Counted from the first letter of the stretch, positions 9,314-17,015 are shown. The stretch: 64,000 nt of DNA from Cupriavidus basilensis (GCF_000832305.1 NZ_CP010537.1:2480001-2544000), one strand, 5' to 3'. Made by a program: numbers and translations. The notes: generated by a model not told the origin, from the letters alone.

Positions 9314-9727
9314 TTACTTGTTCACCCAAGGCATGGAAAGGTCGATATCAGAGACCAGCTTTCCGCCTCCAAAGCTCATGTTTTCCAAGGGAATGGCATA
9401 CATCATCAAGCTGATATCGTCTTCGCTGACGCCAACCTTTTCTACTGCGTATCGGGTAACCAACTCCGCGAGCTTGCGTTTCTGCTCCACGGTCCTGCTC
9501 GTACCGAACGTCACCGTTACGACCATGCGCTTGTCGGATCTCTCCATGGCAGGAAAGGTCGGATGAATGAAGAATTCATCGTCCTTGTGCTCACTGATGA
9601 TGACGAAACGGTCATCCATAGGCGCATCCATGGCTTCATGAAGAGCGAGATTCAAGGCATCCGCCAGGGCCCGCTTTTCTTCGCTAGAGAACTTTTTAGC
9701 TGGAATGTGAGCGTGAAATGTTGGCAT
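9314..9727 (-). CDS. Tautomerase family protein
   Basis: A 137-residue protein starting MPTFHAHIPAKKFSSEEK, with Pro2 after Met as in 4-oxalocrotonate tautomerase and its relatives, where the N-terminal proline is the catalytic base after Met removal. It has about two beta-alpha-beta units, as in fused or MIF-like members. Such enzymes interconvert keto and enol forms in ring-cleavage pathways, supporting a catabolic role for the cassette. The 226 bp between its end and the flavin reductase start hold no gene I can support. Confidence 0.75.
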   Translation of the reverse strand: MPTFHAHIPAKKFSSEEKRALADALNLALHEAMDAPMDDRFVIISEHKDDEFFIHPTFPAMERSDKRMVVTVTFGTSRTVEQKRKLAELVTRYAVEKVGVSEDDISLMMYAIPLENMSFGGGKLVSDIDLSMPWVNK

Positions 9728-9790
9728 GAGTGCTTCCTTGGTTGTGTTGTTCAGGTCAAATGAGGCGATGAAGTTGGATGTTTTCCCTGC

Positions 9791-10201
9791 TTAACTAAAG
9801 AAGTCTTGACCGAGTGTTCCTTCGAGTCGCCCCTTAAGGCCAGATGAGAATTCACGAACGACGGGAAACGGGCTTTGGAAGAGCTTGATGTTGTTGATGA
9901 GACCAGACTCATTCCGAGTGAGTATGGTGGTGCCGGCGACCGGCTTGCCACCGTGGATGGCATCCCACTCAAGGTAAGTCTTCGCACCGTCAACCGTCTC
10001 CGCAGTGAACACGAATTGTTCGTACATCGTGCTCGTCGCGGCAAAGAACGCCCCGATGAGTGTCGGGCCGACCACGGCCTTGCTGAGGGCAGAGGTCTGA
10101 AGGCTGGCGTCAGCGGTGAACGACGCCGCGAATTCGCTGGTTCCTTTCTTCTTGACGATTTCCATCCAGGCCGTTGCCGGTGTCTTGGTGTCAGTAGTCA
10201 T
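9791..10201 (-). CDS. SnoaL/NTF2-like protein
   Basis: A 136-residue protein starting at ATG 10201 (MTTDTKTPATAWMEIVKKKG). Its pattern of a helical start, a cone-shaped beta-sheet and a central acidic patch (FVFTAETVDGAKTYLEWDAI) suggests the SnoaL/NTF2-like fold, which includes small isomerases, cyclases and hydratases. Conservation is too weak to assign a reaction. It lies 46 bp downstream of an esterase gene and 63 bp upstream of the tautomerase gene. Confidence 0.6.
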   Translation of the reverse strand: MTTDTKTPATAWMEIVKKKGTSEFAASFTADASLQTSALSKAVVGPTLIGAFFAATSTMYEQFVFTAETVDGAKTYLEWDAIHGGKPVAGTTILTRNESGLINNIKLFQSPFPVVREFSSGLKGRLEGTLGQDFFS

Positions 10202-10247
10202 TGCATTCTCCAATCTGGTGTCTAAGTCTTCGTTGAGGGCGTGCGTG

Positions 10248-11141
10248 CTACTTCTCGAGGTGCCCAATGAGAAACTCGCCGGCTCTCTGCAGCGCGTCGT
10301 GGGCCTGAGGCAATGAGGCTGTCTGAATGTGCCAGACGTGCAGCATCTCCGGCCAGACCTCGAGGTACGACTTGCCGCCGGCCGCGCGCACCTTCCGGTC
10401 AATTTCAAGGGCGTCGTCGAGAAGTACTTCGTCGCTTCCGACATGGATGAGCAGTGGAGGAAAGCCGCGCATGTCGGCGAACATCGGTGAGATGCGCGGA
10501 TCCTTCAAATCGTGGTTGCCAGCGTAAGCCTCGACCATCGCCCGCATCGCGCTCGCGTTGACCATTGGGTCGCGGTCGGCCAACTGCGTTAGCGAGGGCA
10601 GCGTCAGCGTTAAGTCTGCCCATGGGCTAATGAGTAGTGCTGCTCGTGCGTCCTTGTGGCCCTTCGAGGATGCGTAGGCAAGGACGTTGAGAGCCATGCC
10701 GCCGCCACTGGAATCTCCGGTCACGGCAAACGGCTTGCCAAGCGCACGCACTGCTTCGTAGCCGCGGATGGACTCGTCGTAGGAAGCAGGGAATGGGTGC
10801 TCGGGCGCCCAGGAGTGGTCCAGGACGATAACCTGGGACTTAGCCGCTCGAGACAACTCTCCGAGCATGCCCAGATGCGAGGCAGGAGAGCCAGCCACCC
10901 AGCCGCCACCGTGGAAATGCAAAATGACACGGTCTTTGGACGCATCGGGAGCCGTAATCGCCACCGCGGCTATGCCACCGAGTTGGGTCGGCTCGACGGT
11001 TAGGTCAGCCGCCGGCGGGTTTGCTTGTGAAATTGCCTCCATGCCGACGCGGAGCGTCTCGATCGTGCTTACGGGATGCGCAATGTTGAAGGCGAACATC
11101 GCTTCGCGGAGCTTGCGGGCGGAAGAGGAATCGTAGGCCAT
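10248..11141 (-). CDS. Alpha/beta hydrolase of the hormone-sensitive-lipase family
   Basis: A 297-residue esterase with the HSL-family oxyanion motif HGGGW (residues about 95-99), nucleophile elbow GDSSGGG, Asp in HVGSDEVLLDD and His in LHVWH. This fixes family IV bacterial esterases, which hydrolyse short acyl esters. Start at ATG 11141 (MAYDSSSARKL). Only 8 bp separate it from the upstream metallo-hydrolase gene, so they are probably co-transcribed. A role in opening an ester or lactone of the imported substrate is an inference. Confidence 0.85.
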   Translation of the reverse strand: MAYDSSSARKLREAMFAFNIAHPVSTIETLRVGMEAISQANPPAADLTVEPTQLGGIAAVAITAPDASKDRVILHFHGGGWVAGSPASHLGMLGELSRAAKSQVIVLDHSWAPEHPFPASYDESIRGYEAVRALGKPFAVTGDSSGGGMALNVLAYASSKGHKDARAALLISPWADLTLTLPSLTQLADRDPMVNASAMRAMVEAYAGNHDLKDPRISPMFADMRGFPPLLIHVGSDEVLLDDALEIDRKVRAAGGKSYLEVWPEMLHVWHIQTASLPQAHDALQRAGEFLIGHLEK

Positions 11142-11149
11142 GGTTCACC

Positions 11150-12133
11150 TCACTTTAGGTTGAGGAAAGTTGCGGGTACCCAGTCGTAGCCAGTGCCGGT
11201 GTCGGCCTTTCGAATACGGCCCAGGCCGGGGAACGGCATGTGGGCTGCGGCAATCATCGTCTTGTCCGCGGCGAGTTTCACCAGAAGGTCTTCACGGGTT
11301 TTGATGGCCGTCGCGCCGTCCGAGTCGAAGGCGATGCCGATTTCCGGGTGCGGCATCTGGACGGCGAGGACGTGAGCGGTGTCACCCCAGACCAGCAACG
11401 ACTGACCCTTTGAGGAAATCATGTAGCCGGTGTGACCGGGCGTATGGCCGGGAATGGCATACGGTGCGATGCCGGAGACGATTTCGTCCATGCCTTCGTA
11501 CGGCTTCCATTTGCCGGCAGCGATGTAAGGCGCGGCTGCATCCTGTGCCACCTTGAAGAAGATCTTTGCGTCTTCCGGGGCCTTGGCCATGATTTCCTTC
11601 GACAGCCAGAAGTCGGAGTCGGCCTTCTTCATCATCACGGTCGCGTTCGGGAAGACACGTTTCCCTTCCTTGTAGATTCCGCCAACATGATCGGCGTGAA
11701 GATGGGTCAGCAGCACCAGGTCAACTTGCTCCGGCTTGTAGCCGGAGGCTTTCAAGTTCTGCACCAGCTTGCCCAGCGCAGGTGGGCCCCAGTGGCCGCC
11801 CGCACCCGTGTCGATGAGAACAAGCTTGGAGCCGGTGTTGACCAGGTAGCCTTGGACGGTTGCCGAGACATTCTTGGGGTCGTTTTGAAAGGAGCGCTCC
11901 AAGAGGGACTGGATGAGTCCCGGTTCGCCATGCAGGAGGCTGGAGTCAATGCCGGCGCTGCCGTCATGAAGCGCGGTGACTTCATAGTCGCCAATCATGG
12001 CGCGATAGAAGCCCGGAACCTGCTTGTGCTGCATCGGCGCTGCAGCGTGGGCCGGTGCTACTGCAACGAAGGTGCCAGTGAATGCCAGCGATACCGCGAG
12101 AACGGCATGCGAAGTGATGGTTGAGAATTTCAT
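11150..12133 (-). CDS. Secreted metallo-beta-lactamase-fold hydrolase
   Basis: A 327-residue protein. The Sec signal peptide (MKFSTITSHAVLAV...PAHAAAP) suggests export to the periplasm. The metal motif HLHADHVGG is clear, with further ligands in AIPGHTPGHTG and LLVWGDTAHV. The family includes lactonases, glyoxalases and similar hydrolases. Start at ATG 12133, because the longer frame would prepend residues before the signal peptide. It is the first gene of the cassette and diverges from the HxlR regulator over a region with two palindromes. A periplasmic lactonase or esterase acting before uptake would fit. Confidence 0.8.
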   Translation of the reverse strand: MKFSTITSHAVLAVSLAFTGTFVAVAPAHAAAPMQHKQVPGFYRAMIGDYEVTALHDGSAGIDSSLLHGEPGLIQSLLERSFQNDPKNVSATVQGYLVNTGSKLVLIDTGAGGHWGPPALGKLVQNLKASGYKPEQVDLVLLTHLHADHVGGIYKEGKRVFPNATVMMKKADSDFWLSKEIMAKAPEDAKIFFKVAQDAAAPYIAAGKWKPYEGMDEIVSGIAPYAIPGHTPGHTGYMISSKGQSLLVWGDTAHVLAVQMPHPEIGIAFDSDGATAIKTREDLLVKLAADKTMIAAAHMPFPGLGRIRKADTGTGYDWVPATFLNLK

Positions 12134-12170
12134 AGTGTTTCCTAACGATCTGCCAAGATCTCTACGAGCA

Positions 12171-12221
12171 CTTGCATTGTGCAAGTGGTTGCATGGTATG
12201 CCCAGCAATTGCATAATGCAA
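12171..12221. promoter_or_regulatory. Paired palindromic operators for the HxlR regulator
   Basis: Two inverted repeats of the same core lie in the divergent intergenic region: CTTGCATTGTGCAAG at 12171-12185 and TTGCATAATGCAA at 12209-12221. Both are TTGCA-N3-TGCAA and their centres are 37 bp apart. They lie between the starts of the hydrolase (12133) and regulator (12243) genes, where a dimeric winged-helix regulator would control both. Binding by the adjacent HxlR protein is inferred. Confidence 0.65.
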
Positions 12222-12242
12222 GTAGAAATTCAGGAGAAGACT

Positions 12243-12722
12243 TTGTCCCAAACAAGACGATCGGGCTGCCCGATCAACTTGACGCTTGAGCAGATGGGCG
12301 ACCGCTGGAGCCTGATCGTTATCCGCGATGTCATGTTCGAGAACAGGCGCAGCTATGGCGCTCTGCTGGAGCACAACAAGGAAGGCATCGCCTCGAACAT
12401 CCTCGCAAGCCGGCTGAAGCACTTGACCGCGTCTGGCCTGCTGACACGATCTCCGGATCCGAATCATCAGCAGAAAGGCATCTACAGCCTCACGGAAGCG
12501 GCCATACAGCTTGTACCTCTGCTCGCATATATGGCTGTCTGGGGCCTTCGGCATACGCATCCGGAGGCGTCTTTGCGCTCGGAACTGCTGGAAAAGGGCG
12601 GCCCTTCACTTTGGAGTGCCCTTATGGATGAACTACGTTACCTGCATCTCGGTGCACCGCGTCCGGCACGCTCAGTATTGGGCGAGCTCGGGGCTGACTA
12701 CGAGAAGGCAATCACTAGTTAG
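12243..12722 (+). CDS. HxlR-family transcriptional regulator
   Basis: A 159-residue regulator if started at TTG 12243, which has AGGAG six bases upstream; the in-frame ATG at 12216 lies inside the second palindrome and lacks a ribosome site. HxlR features are the early Cys (RRSGCPINLTLEQMGDRW), winged-helix DNA binding (VMFENRRSYGALLE, then SRLKHLTASGLL), and YSLTEAAIQLVPLLAYMAVW. These proteins often sense electrophiles or aromatics through the early Cys. Divergent from the cassette, it is the likely local regulator. Confidence 0.85.
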   Translation: MSQTRRSGCPINLTLEQMGDRWSLIVIRDVMFENRRSYGALLEHNKEGIASNILASRLKHLTASGLLTRSPDPNHQQKGIYSLTEAAIQLVPLLAYMAVWGLRHTHPEASLRSELLEKGGPSLWSALMDELRYLHLGAPRPARSVLGELGADYEKAITS

Positions 12723-12778
12723 TAATTAGCTCAGGAATTGCGGGACGTGACGAGCAAATTGCTTGGCGCACTGAAACA

Positions 12779-12870
12779 GGATCGATGCAGTGTTGACGAT
12801 TCGCCCGCCGCCGCCACCGCGCATCTGCCGCGCGGCGGCCTTGGCGCAAAGGAACATGCCTGTCATGTCT
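12779..12870 (-). pseudogene. Fragment of a second SDR gene
   Basis: About 85 bp here match the SDR gene at about 5996-6080 in the same orientation with roughly eight differences (shared blocks such as GTGTTGACGATTCGCCCGCC and GCGCGGCGGCC). In the intact gene this stretch encodes the part ending GRIVNTAS. No further SDR sequence flanks it. It is the remains of a diverged paralogue, not a recent copy. Confidence 0.7.
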
Positions 12871-12916
12871 ACCGTCCCTTGCGGTGAATACACGGATCAG
12901 TACCTCGTCTGAGCAC

Positions 12917-13105
12917 AAGCAACGTCAACGACGTGACGCAAGCTTGCTTGCTACTGCAAGGTGAAGAGACGGTGGCCTTCAGCGATGCTGGGTACCGGGG
13001 CGCGAATAAACGCGAAGAAGCGCAGGGCCGAAGTGGCACGTGGCGATGCAGCCGGGTATGCGCGGACAACTGGATCCACGGCGCAAGTGGACGCGCTTGC
13101 CGTGA
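12917..13105 (+). mobile_element. IS5-family transposase fragment
   Basis: Codons read NVNDVTQACLLLQGEETVAF, then SDAGYRGANKREEAQG. After a one-base frame change near 13031 they continue WHVAMQPGMRGQLDP. This is the block around the second catalytic Asp (DAGY) of IS5-group transposases. Both ends of the gene and the IS termini are missing and the frame is broken, so it is inactive debris. Confidence 0.65.
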
Positions 13106-13108
13106 AGT

Positions 13109-13146
13109 GTAGTAAAGATGCAACTTTTGCGTAGTAAAGTTGCAAC
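13109..13146. repeat. Two 16 bp direct repeats
   Basis: GTAGTAAAGATGCAAC (13109-13124) and GTAGTAAAGTTGCAAC (13131-13146) differ at one base and are separated by 6 bp. Between and across them GCAACTTT and AAAGTTGC form an inverted repeat. They follow the transposase fragment and could be an operator or an old element end; nothing decides this. Confidence 0.5.
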
Positions 13147-13186
13147 CATCCTATGAATCCCTCGATTTGTTCTACGGGGCCGACTT

Positions 13187-13747
13187 TCACAGCAGCAATT
13201 CGGGCAGCAAGGCGACGACTCCCTTTCGCGCTCTCATTGCGCTGACGAGCTTGCGGCTTTGCTGTTCTACGCGCCCAACCTTTTGCGCCAGCTTAGTCAT
13301 GATGGCGCGCGGATGGCCTTTCTGTTCGACCACGTTGAAGCCGCTCAGCCAGCGCACCACCCCTGTCGGCGGATGCAGCGGCTTGCACCGGAGGGCATCG
13401 GGATGGCGGCAGCCGCACTAATGCATCGCCGAAAGCAGCCAGGCAGCAGCATTCGTCTGCGCTCGTGCCACCTTGATAGTCGGCATGCCTGGATCGAAGA
13501 CCCGGGTAGCGTTGCGGATCCACCGCCGTTGGAGCCGCGGCAGGCTCGCCCACGATCGGCGCAGCAGTAGCCGAGTCAGCCGCTCGCAATCGCGAAGCAG
13601 ATCGTACGATTCGGCTTCTGTCATCCCGCCGAACCCAAATGTCGTGCCGCGCAGTGCCACCGCCCTGCCCTGCCAATTGCCGATAGCTTGTGGCGGCAGC
13701 CATAGCACCCGGCGCCAATAGCATATGAGCGCGTCGCGGCCATTCAC
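13187..13747 (-). pseudogene. Unrecognised frame with an internal stop
   Basis: One minus-strand frame runs 187 codons from ATG 13747 (MNGRDALICYWRRVLWLPPQ) to the stop at 13187, interrupted by a single TAG at 13418-13420. The first part is Arg- and Leu-rich (YDLLRDCERLTRLLLRRSW). The second ends in a basic helical stretch (MTKLAQKVGRVEQQSRKLVS). I do not recognise the family. The unbroken reading on both sides of one stop suggests a recently inactivated gene or two small genes. It sits among fragments next to the right repeat. The rest of 13748-13941 shows nothing recognisable. Confidence 0.35.
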
Positions 13748-13941
13748 TGCTTTCTGTTCTGGCGCGGGGCTGCTTCCTGTACCGGGATCGGCGGCACTAT
13801 CAGTATTGGCAGTACCATCGCTACACCTGCAGCCGCACTGTCTGCTGCGCAGCCACGTAACCGGACTCCCGGACGGCTCGCTCCCAGTGCGCTGGCTCGA
13901 GCACCAACCCTGTTGAGTCCCACTGGGGCCCGTTCAGCAAC

Positions 13942-14265
13942 TGTTGAAGATCGTCATTCGTGCGAGCCGCGCTCATCATTCATGCTAGCGTAGCCTTTTC
14001 ACGCTCAGCATTCATGCGACTGTAGCTTTTCAATGCGAACCAACGTTCCTGTCGGACGTTGCGCAAGCTTCGCGAAGCAACTGCGATTTTGGCGAGTTCG
14101 ACGTAGTCTCACGAATGCTGAGCATCCATGGCCTTGACGTTGCCTTTCAGCAACTGTCGAAAAGCGTACTTACGGAACGAATTCGCTTAGAAATCAAAGT
14201 GTTTTGGCAATGTGATTGGTTTTACACATTGTGTACATCGCTCGCACGATCCCTGTTCCTCAACA
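13942..14265. repeat. 324 bp MITE-like element, right copy
   Basis: Same length and orientation as 1728-2051, offset exactly 12,214 bp, with two differing bases over 324. It starts TGTTGAAGATC and ends TCCTCAACA, followed at once by GCTGG. Its inner flank (AGCAAC) differs from the inner flank of the left copy (ACCGCG), as expected if two separate copies were mobilised together. Confidence 0.8.
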
Positions 14266-14329
14266 GCTGGGCCGCCTCCGCATTCTGGCGTCCGCAGGGC
14301 AAGCGGCAGACCAGAGCAAGGCGGCCTGA
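14266..14329 (+). pseudogene. Displaced 3' end of the rhodanese gene (includes right GCTGG)
   Basis: After GCTGG (14266-14270) the sequence continues the rhodanese frame: joined to 1727 it encodes DELGRLRILASAGQAADQ and stops at TGA 14327-14329. The frame is open only in this phase. It shows that the insertion lies near the 3' end of the rhodanese gene and that hipBA was originally its downstream neighbour. Confidence 0.75.
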
Positions 14330-14342
14330 TCACGCAAGCCAC

Positions 14343-14440
14343 TATGTTATGACATATAAACTTGATATATATTATGCAATAACATAAAAAACGCCGTCGT
14401 ATGCTATGCTATTTCATATCTTCTTAGATGAAAATATGCC
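14343..14440 (+). promoter_or_regulatory. hipBA promoter/operator region
   Basis: An AT-rich island in a GC-rich setting. TATGTTA (14343-14349) and TAACATA (14380-14386) form an inverted repeat around TATATATTATG, and ATGCTATGCTATTTCATATC follows closer to the gene. HipB-type antitoxins repress their own operon through such palindromes; that assignment is by analogy. Confidence 0.5.
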
Positions 14441-14734
14441 ATGGCATCACTCTACGACCAGCTCCGGGCACGCCGAGCCGCACGCAAATCCTCGCTGGGG
14501 GAAGTGGCCCGGCTGATCGGCATGGCGCCGTCCAACCTGACCACGGCGCTGAGCGGCCGCAGCGATGTGCGCGCCTCCACACTCGAAGCCGTGGGTGCCG
14601 CGCTCGATGCGGAATGGGTCCTGGTGCCCCGCGAGCACCTGCTCGCCGTGAAGCGCCTGGTCGAGGGCAAGGACAGCGGACCGGACCGCGAGGCCAAGAC
14701 CTCGGTGGAAATGTTCCTGGAGCAGGAATCATGA
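14441..14734 (+). CDS. hipB: HipB-like antitoxin, XRE-family DNA-binding protein
   Basis: A 97-residue protein with an N-terminal helix-turn-helix (SSLGEVARLIGMAPSNLTTA, then LSGRSDVRASTLEAVGAAL), the XRE/Cro type used by HipB. Start at ATG 14441. Its stop overlaps the start of hipA by 4 bp, the usual translational coupling of toxin-antitoxin pairs. HipB binds HipA and the operon promoter; the AT-rich palindromes directly upstream fit autoregulation. Confidence 0.8.
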   Translation: MASLYDQLRARRAARKSSLGEVARLIGMAPSNLTTALSGRSDVRASTLEAVGAALDAEWVLVPREHLLAVKRLVEGKDSGPDREAKTSVEMFLEQES

Positions 14735-16032
14735 GCACCGGGCTGCGGCCCCGCTATCTGGAAGTGCACCTGCACGGCGTGCTGTGCGGCCATCTGTGCG
14801 AGGTCGGGCGCACCTGCCGCTTCGTGCCGGCGGAAGCCTTCCGTGGCGACCCGCTGCGGCCCACGCTCAGCCTTTCGCTGACCTTCCCCGGCAACGACAC
14901 GCTGAGCGCCTCGGTGCTGTCCAACCCCTTCCATCCCGCGCTGTACAACACCAACGCGGCGTTGCCGCCCTACTTCGCCGGGCTGCTGCCCGAGAGCGAG
15001 CTGCGCAAGCGCCTGGAGGCCACGCGCCGCCATCCCGAAGACCGTGACGATTTCGGCATCCTGGCCGCCGCCGGCGACGACCTGCCGGGCGCGGTGGTGG
15101 TGCGCCCCGCGCCCATCGATGCCCTGCCCGCGCACGTGCGCACCATCGGCGTGACAGGCGGCGCGGACAACCTGGAAATCGCCGTGATCGAAGGCGCCAC
15201 CGAAGGCGCGGCCTCGGTCTCGGGCGTGCAGAACAAGCTGGCGCTTTCCACCGCACATGCCGGCAAGCGCTACACCATGCCCACCCACGGGCACCTGTCG
15301 GACCTGATCGCCAAGCTGCCCGCGCGCAACGACGATAGCCAGGTCTTCAACGAATACGTGTCGATGCAGCTGGCGCAGGCCGCTGGCGTGGCGGCAGCGC
15401 CGTGCCGGCCCGTGCCGCTTGCCGCCATCGAGGTTGAGGGGCTGGCCGAGGCCCTTGGCGCGGATCTGCACTTCCTTGCCGTGGACCGCTTTGACCGAGA
15501 ACCTGGCGGACGCGTGCATGCCGAAGACGGTTGCCAGTTGCTGACCCGCATGCCCAATAGCAAGTACGCCGGCCGCGACGCCTACGCCGTGCTGGTGCAA
15601 TTGCTCGACCGGCTGAGCGTGCGCGGGATCGAGGATGTGCGGCAGTTCTTTATCCGGCAGGCCGTCAACACCCTGCTGGGCAACAGCGACGCCCACCTGA
15701 AGAACTTCTCCTTCCTGTACCGCAACGGCATCGCGCCGGAGCTGTCGCCCGCCTATGACATCGTCAGCGTGGCCGCCCTGCCGGGCTTTGCCGGCTTCGG
15801 CCAGAACGTGGCCATCGACCGCCAGCAGCGCGGGCAAACGTTGCAGACCTACCGCGACTTCGCGCGCGAGGCCCGGATCGCCGAGCGCATCGCCACCGCC
15901 GCCGTGAAAGACGCTGTGGCGATGGCCAACGAGCGCTGGCCGGCATTGCTGGAGCAGTTGCCGGCGCCGGCGGGCATGCGTGCCGTCGTGCTGGAACGGC
16001 TGGCGACGTTGCCGCTGGCACGGCGGAAATAG
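14731..16032 (+). CDS. hipA: HipA-like Ser/Thr kinase toxin
   Basis: Started at ATG 14731, this gives 433 residues, close to the roughly 440 of E. coli HipA. The HipA N-terminal domain (ALPPYFAGLLPESELRKRLE) precedes the kinase core with the loop VSGVQNKLAL. The catalytic segment is NTLLGNSDAHLKNFSFLY (Asp in SDAHLKN) and the metal-binding part is AYDIVS. HipA kinases phosphorylate targets such as glutamyl-tRNA synthetase and cause growth arrest; the target here is unknown. All key residues look present, so it is probably active. It converges on hutG. Confidence 0.85.
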   Translation: MSTGLRPRYLEVHLHGVLCGHLCEVGRTCRFVPAEAFRGDPLRPTLSLSLTFPGNDTLSASVLSNPFHPALYNTNAALPPYFAGLLPESELRKRLEATRRHPEDRDDFGILAAAGDDLPGAVVVRPAPIDALPAHVRTIGVTGGADNLEIAVIEGATEGAASVSGVQNKLALSTAHAGKRYTMPTHGHLSDLIAKLPARNDDSQVFNEYVSMQLAQAAGVAAAPCRPVPLAAIEVEGLAEALGADLHFLAVDRFDREPGGRVHAEDGCQLLTRMPNSKYAGRDAYAVLVQLLDRLSVRGIEDVRQFFIRQAVNTLLGNSDAHLKNFSFLYRNGIAPELSPAYDIVSVAALPGFAGFGQNVAIDRQQRGQTLQTYRDFAREARIAERIATAAVKDAVAMANERWPALLEQLPAPAGMRAVVLERLATLPLARRK

Positions 16033-16073
16033 ACTGCCGCTGGGAGACGGACCCCGGGCAAGCGGGCACCGCC

Positions 16074-17015
16074 TCAGGCCAGCAGCCGGTACGCCAGCCG
16101 TGCCGCCACCCGCGCGCCCTGATGATCGCGGTCGTAGCTGGGGTTGTACTCTGCCAGGTCAGCCACGCGCAACTTGCCGCTGCGCCGCACCTCGCCCACC
16201 AGCGCCTCGACTACCGCCAGCGGCACGCCAAAGGCAGCGGGCGCCGAGACGCCCGGCATGACGGCCGCCGGCAGCGCATCCAGATCGATGGTGAGATAGA
16301 CATGCTCGGCCAAGGCCATGCGCTCCCGCAACGCGGCCAGGCGAGCATCGAGATGCCGTTCCTGCAAGTCGACATCCTCGACGTAAGACACCCCCAGTTC
16401 GTCGGCCCGGGCAAACAGGGCCGGCGTATTGGCAAGACGGCTTACGCCCAGGCAGACATAGTCGAAAGGCAGCCCGCGGCGCGCACTCTCGCACGCGATC
16501 TGGTCGAACGGCGTTCCGGAGCTGGCTGGCCGGCTGGTACGCAAGTCGAAGTGTGCATCGATATTCACGATCAGCAGCCGGCCGCCGTCGCCGGCGGCAT
16601 CCAGATGCGCCCGCAACCCCTGCCAGCTGCCCCAGGCGACTTCGTGGCCGCCGCCCAGCACCAGCGGCAAGCCGCCGCCGTCCAGCACGGCACGGACCGC
16701 CCCCGCCAAGCGTTCCTGGGCGGCTTCCAGCGCATCGTCTTCGCAGATCACGTTGCCAGCGTCGTACAAGGCCGGCAGTCCGTGCGCGGGCACGTTGGCC
16801 AGGGCGCGGCGGATTGCATCCGGCCCCTGCGCCGCGCCGGCGCGGCCGTGGTTGCGCAGCACGCCGGCATCGCAGGCAAAGCCCACCACCACCGGCGACC
16901 CGGCCGGCAGCGGCGCGCCCGCGGCGCGCACGACATGGAACAAACGCCTGGTGTCACCACGCTCGCCGGCGTCGCTACGGCCCTGCCAGACAGACTCTGT
17001 CATTGCCATGCTCAT
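16074..17015 (-). CDS. hutG: Formimidoylglutamase (arginase/ureohydrolase superfamily)
   Basis: A 313-residue protein with ureohydrolase metal motifs: [19 protein letters not shown] and [14 protein letters not shown]. Size and the AYNPS-like end ([21 protein letters not shown]) resemble HutG, which hydrolyses N-formimino-L-glutamate to glutamate and formamide in histidine degradation. The start codon overlaps the stop of the upstream ABC ATPase gene (ATGA), so it is the last gene of a transporter operon. The other hut genes are not here. Agmatinase or guanidinobutyrase activity cannot be excluded. Confidence 0.7.
   Translation of the reverse strand: MSMAMTESVWQGRSDAGERGDTRRLFHVVRAAGAPLPAGSPVVVGFACDAGVLRNHGRAGAAQGPDAIRRALANVPAHGLPALYDAGNVICEDDALEAAQERLAGAVRAVLDGGGLPLVLGGGHEVAWGSWQGLRAHLDAAGDGGRLLIVNIDAHFDLRTSRPASSGTPFDQIACESARRGLPFDYVCLGVSRLANTPALFARADELGVSYVEDVDLQERHLDARLAALRERMALAEHVYLTIDLDALPAAVMPGVSAPAAFGVPLAVVEALVGEVRRSGKLRVADLAEYNPSYDRDHQGARVAARLAYRLLA

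Larger units (their letters stand above)
1728..14265. mobile_element. Composite transposon-like insertion bounded by two 324 bp miniature elements
   Basis: Positions 1728-2051 and 13942-14265 are the same sequence in direct orientation, differing at two positions. Outside them the 5 bp GCTGG occurs at both ends (1723-1727 and 14266-14270), as expected of a target-site duplication. Deleting the insertion and one GCTGG joins the rhodanese codons in frame (DEL then GRLRILASAG, stop 14327-14329). The interior holds a catabolic cassette on the minus strand, a relaxase fragment by the left repeat, and IS and gene fragments by the right repeat. No intact transposase or recombinase lies inside, so movement would need a trans-acting transposase. 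The alternative of insertion by homologous recombination does not explain the GCTGG repeat. Confidence 0.8.

Noticed and set aside
13187..13747. Type III secretion component
   Set aside because: Arg/Leu-rich composition and size suggested it, but no motif supports it and no secretion gene is near.
1728..14265. Intact integrative conjugative element (Tn4371-like)
   Set aside because: Only a relaxase C-terminus is present. There is no integrase, no mating-pair genes and no typical attachment sequence; the ends and the GCTGG duplication indicate transposition.
1728..14265. Simple duplication or Campbell-type integration through the repeats
   Set aside because: Homologous recombination would not create the flanking GCTGG duplication or the in-frame restoration of the rhodanese gene at precisely the repeat termini.
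16074..17015. Agmatinase or arginase
   Set aside because: The metal motifs are shared by the whole superfamily; length and sequence blocks favour HutG. Kept as an alternative in the annotation.
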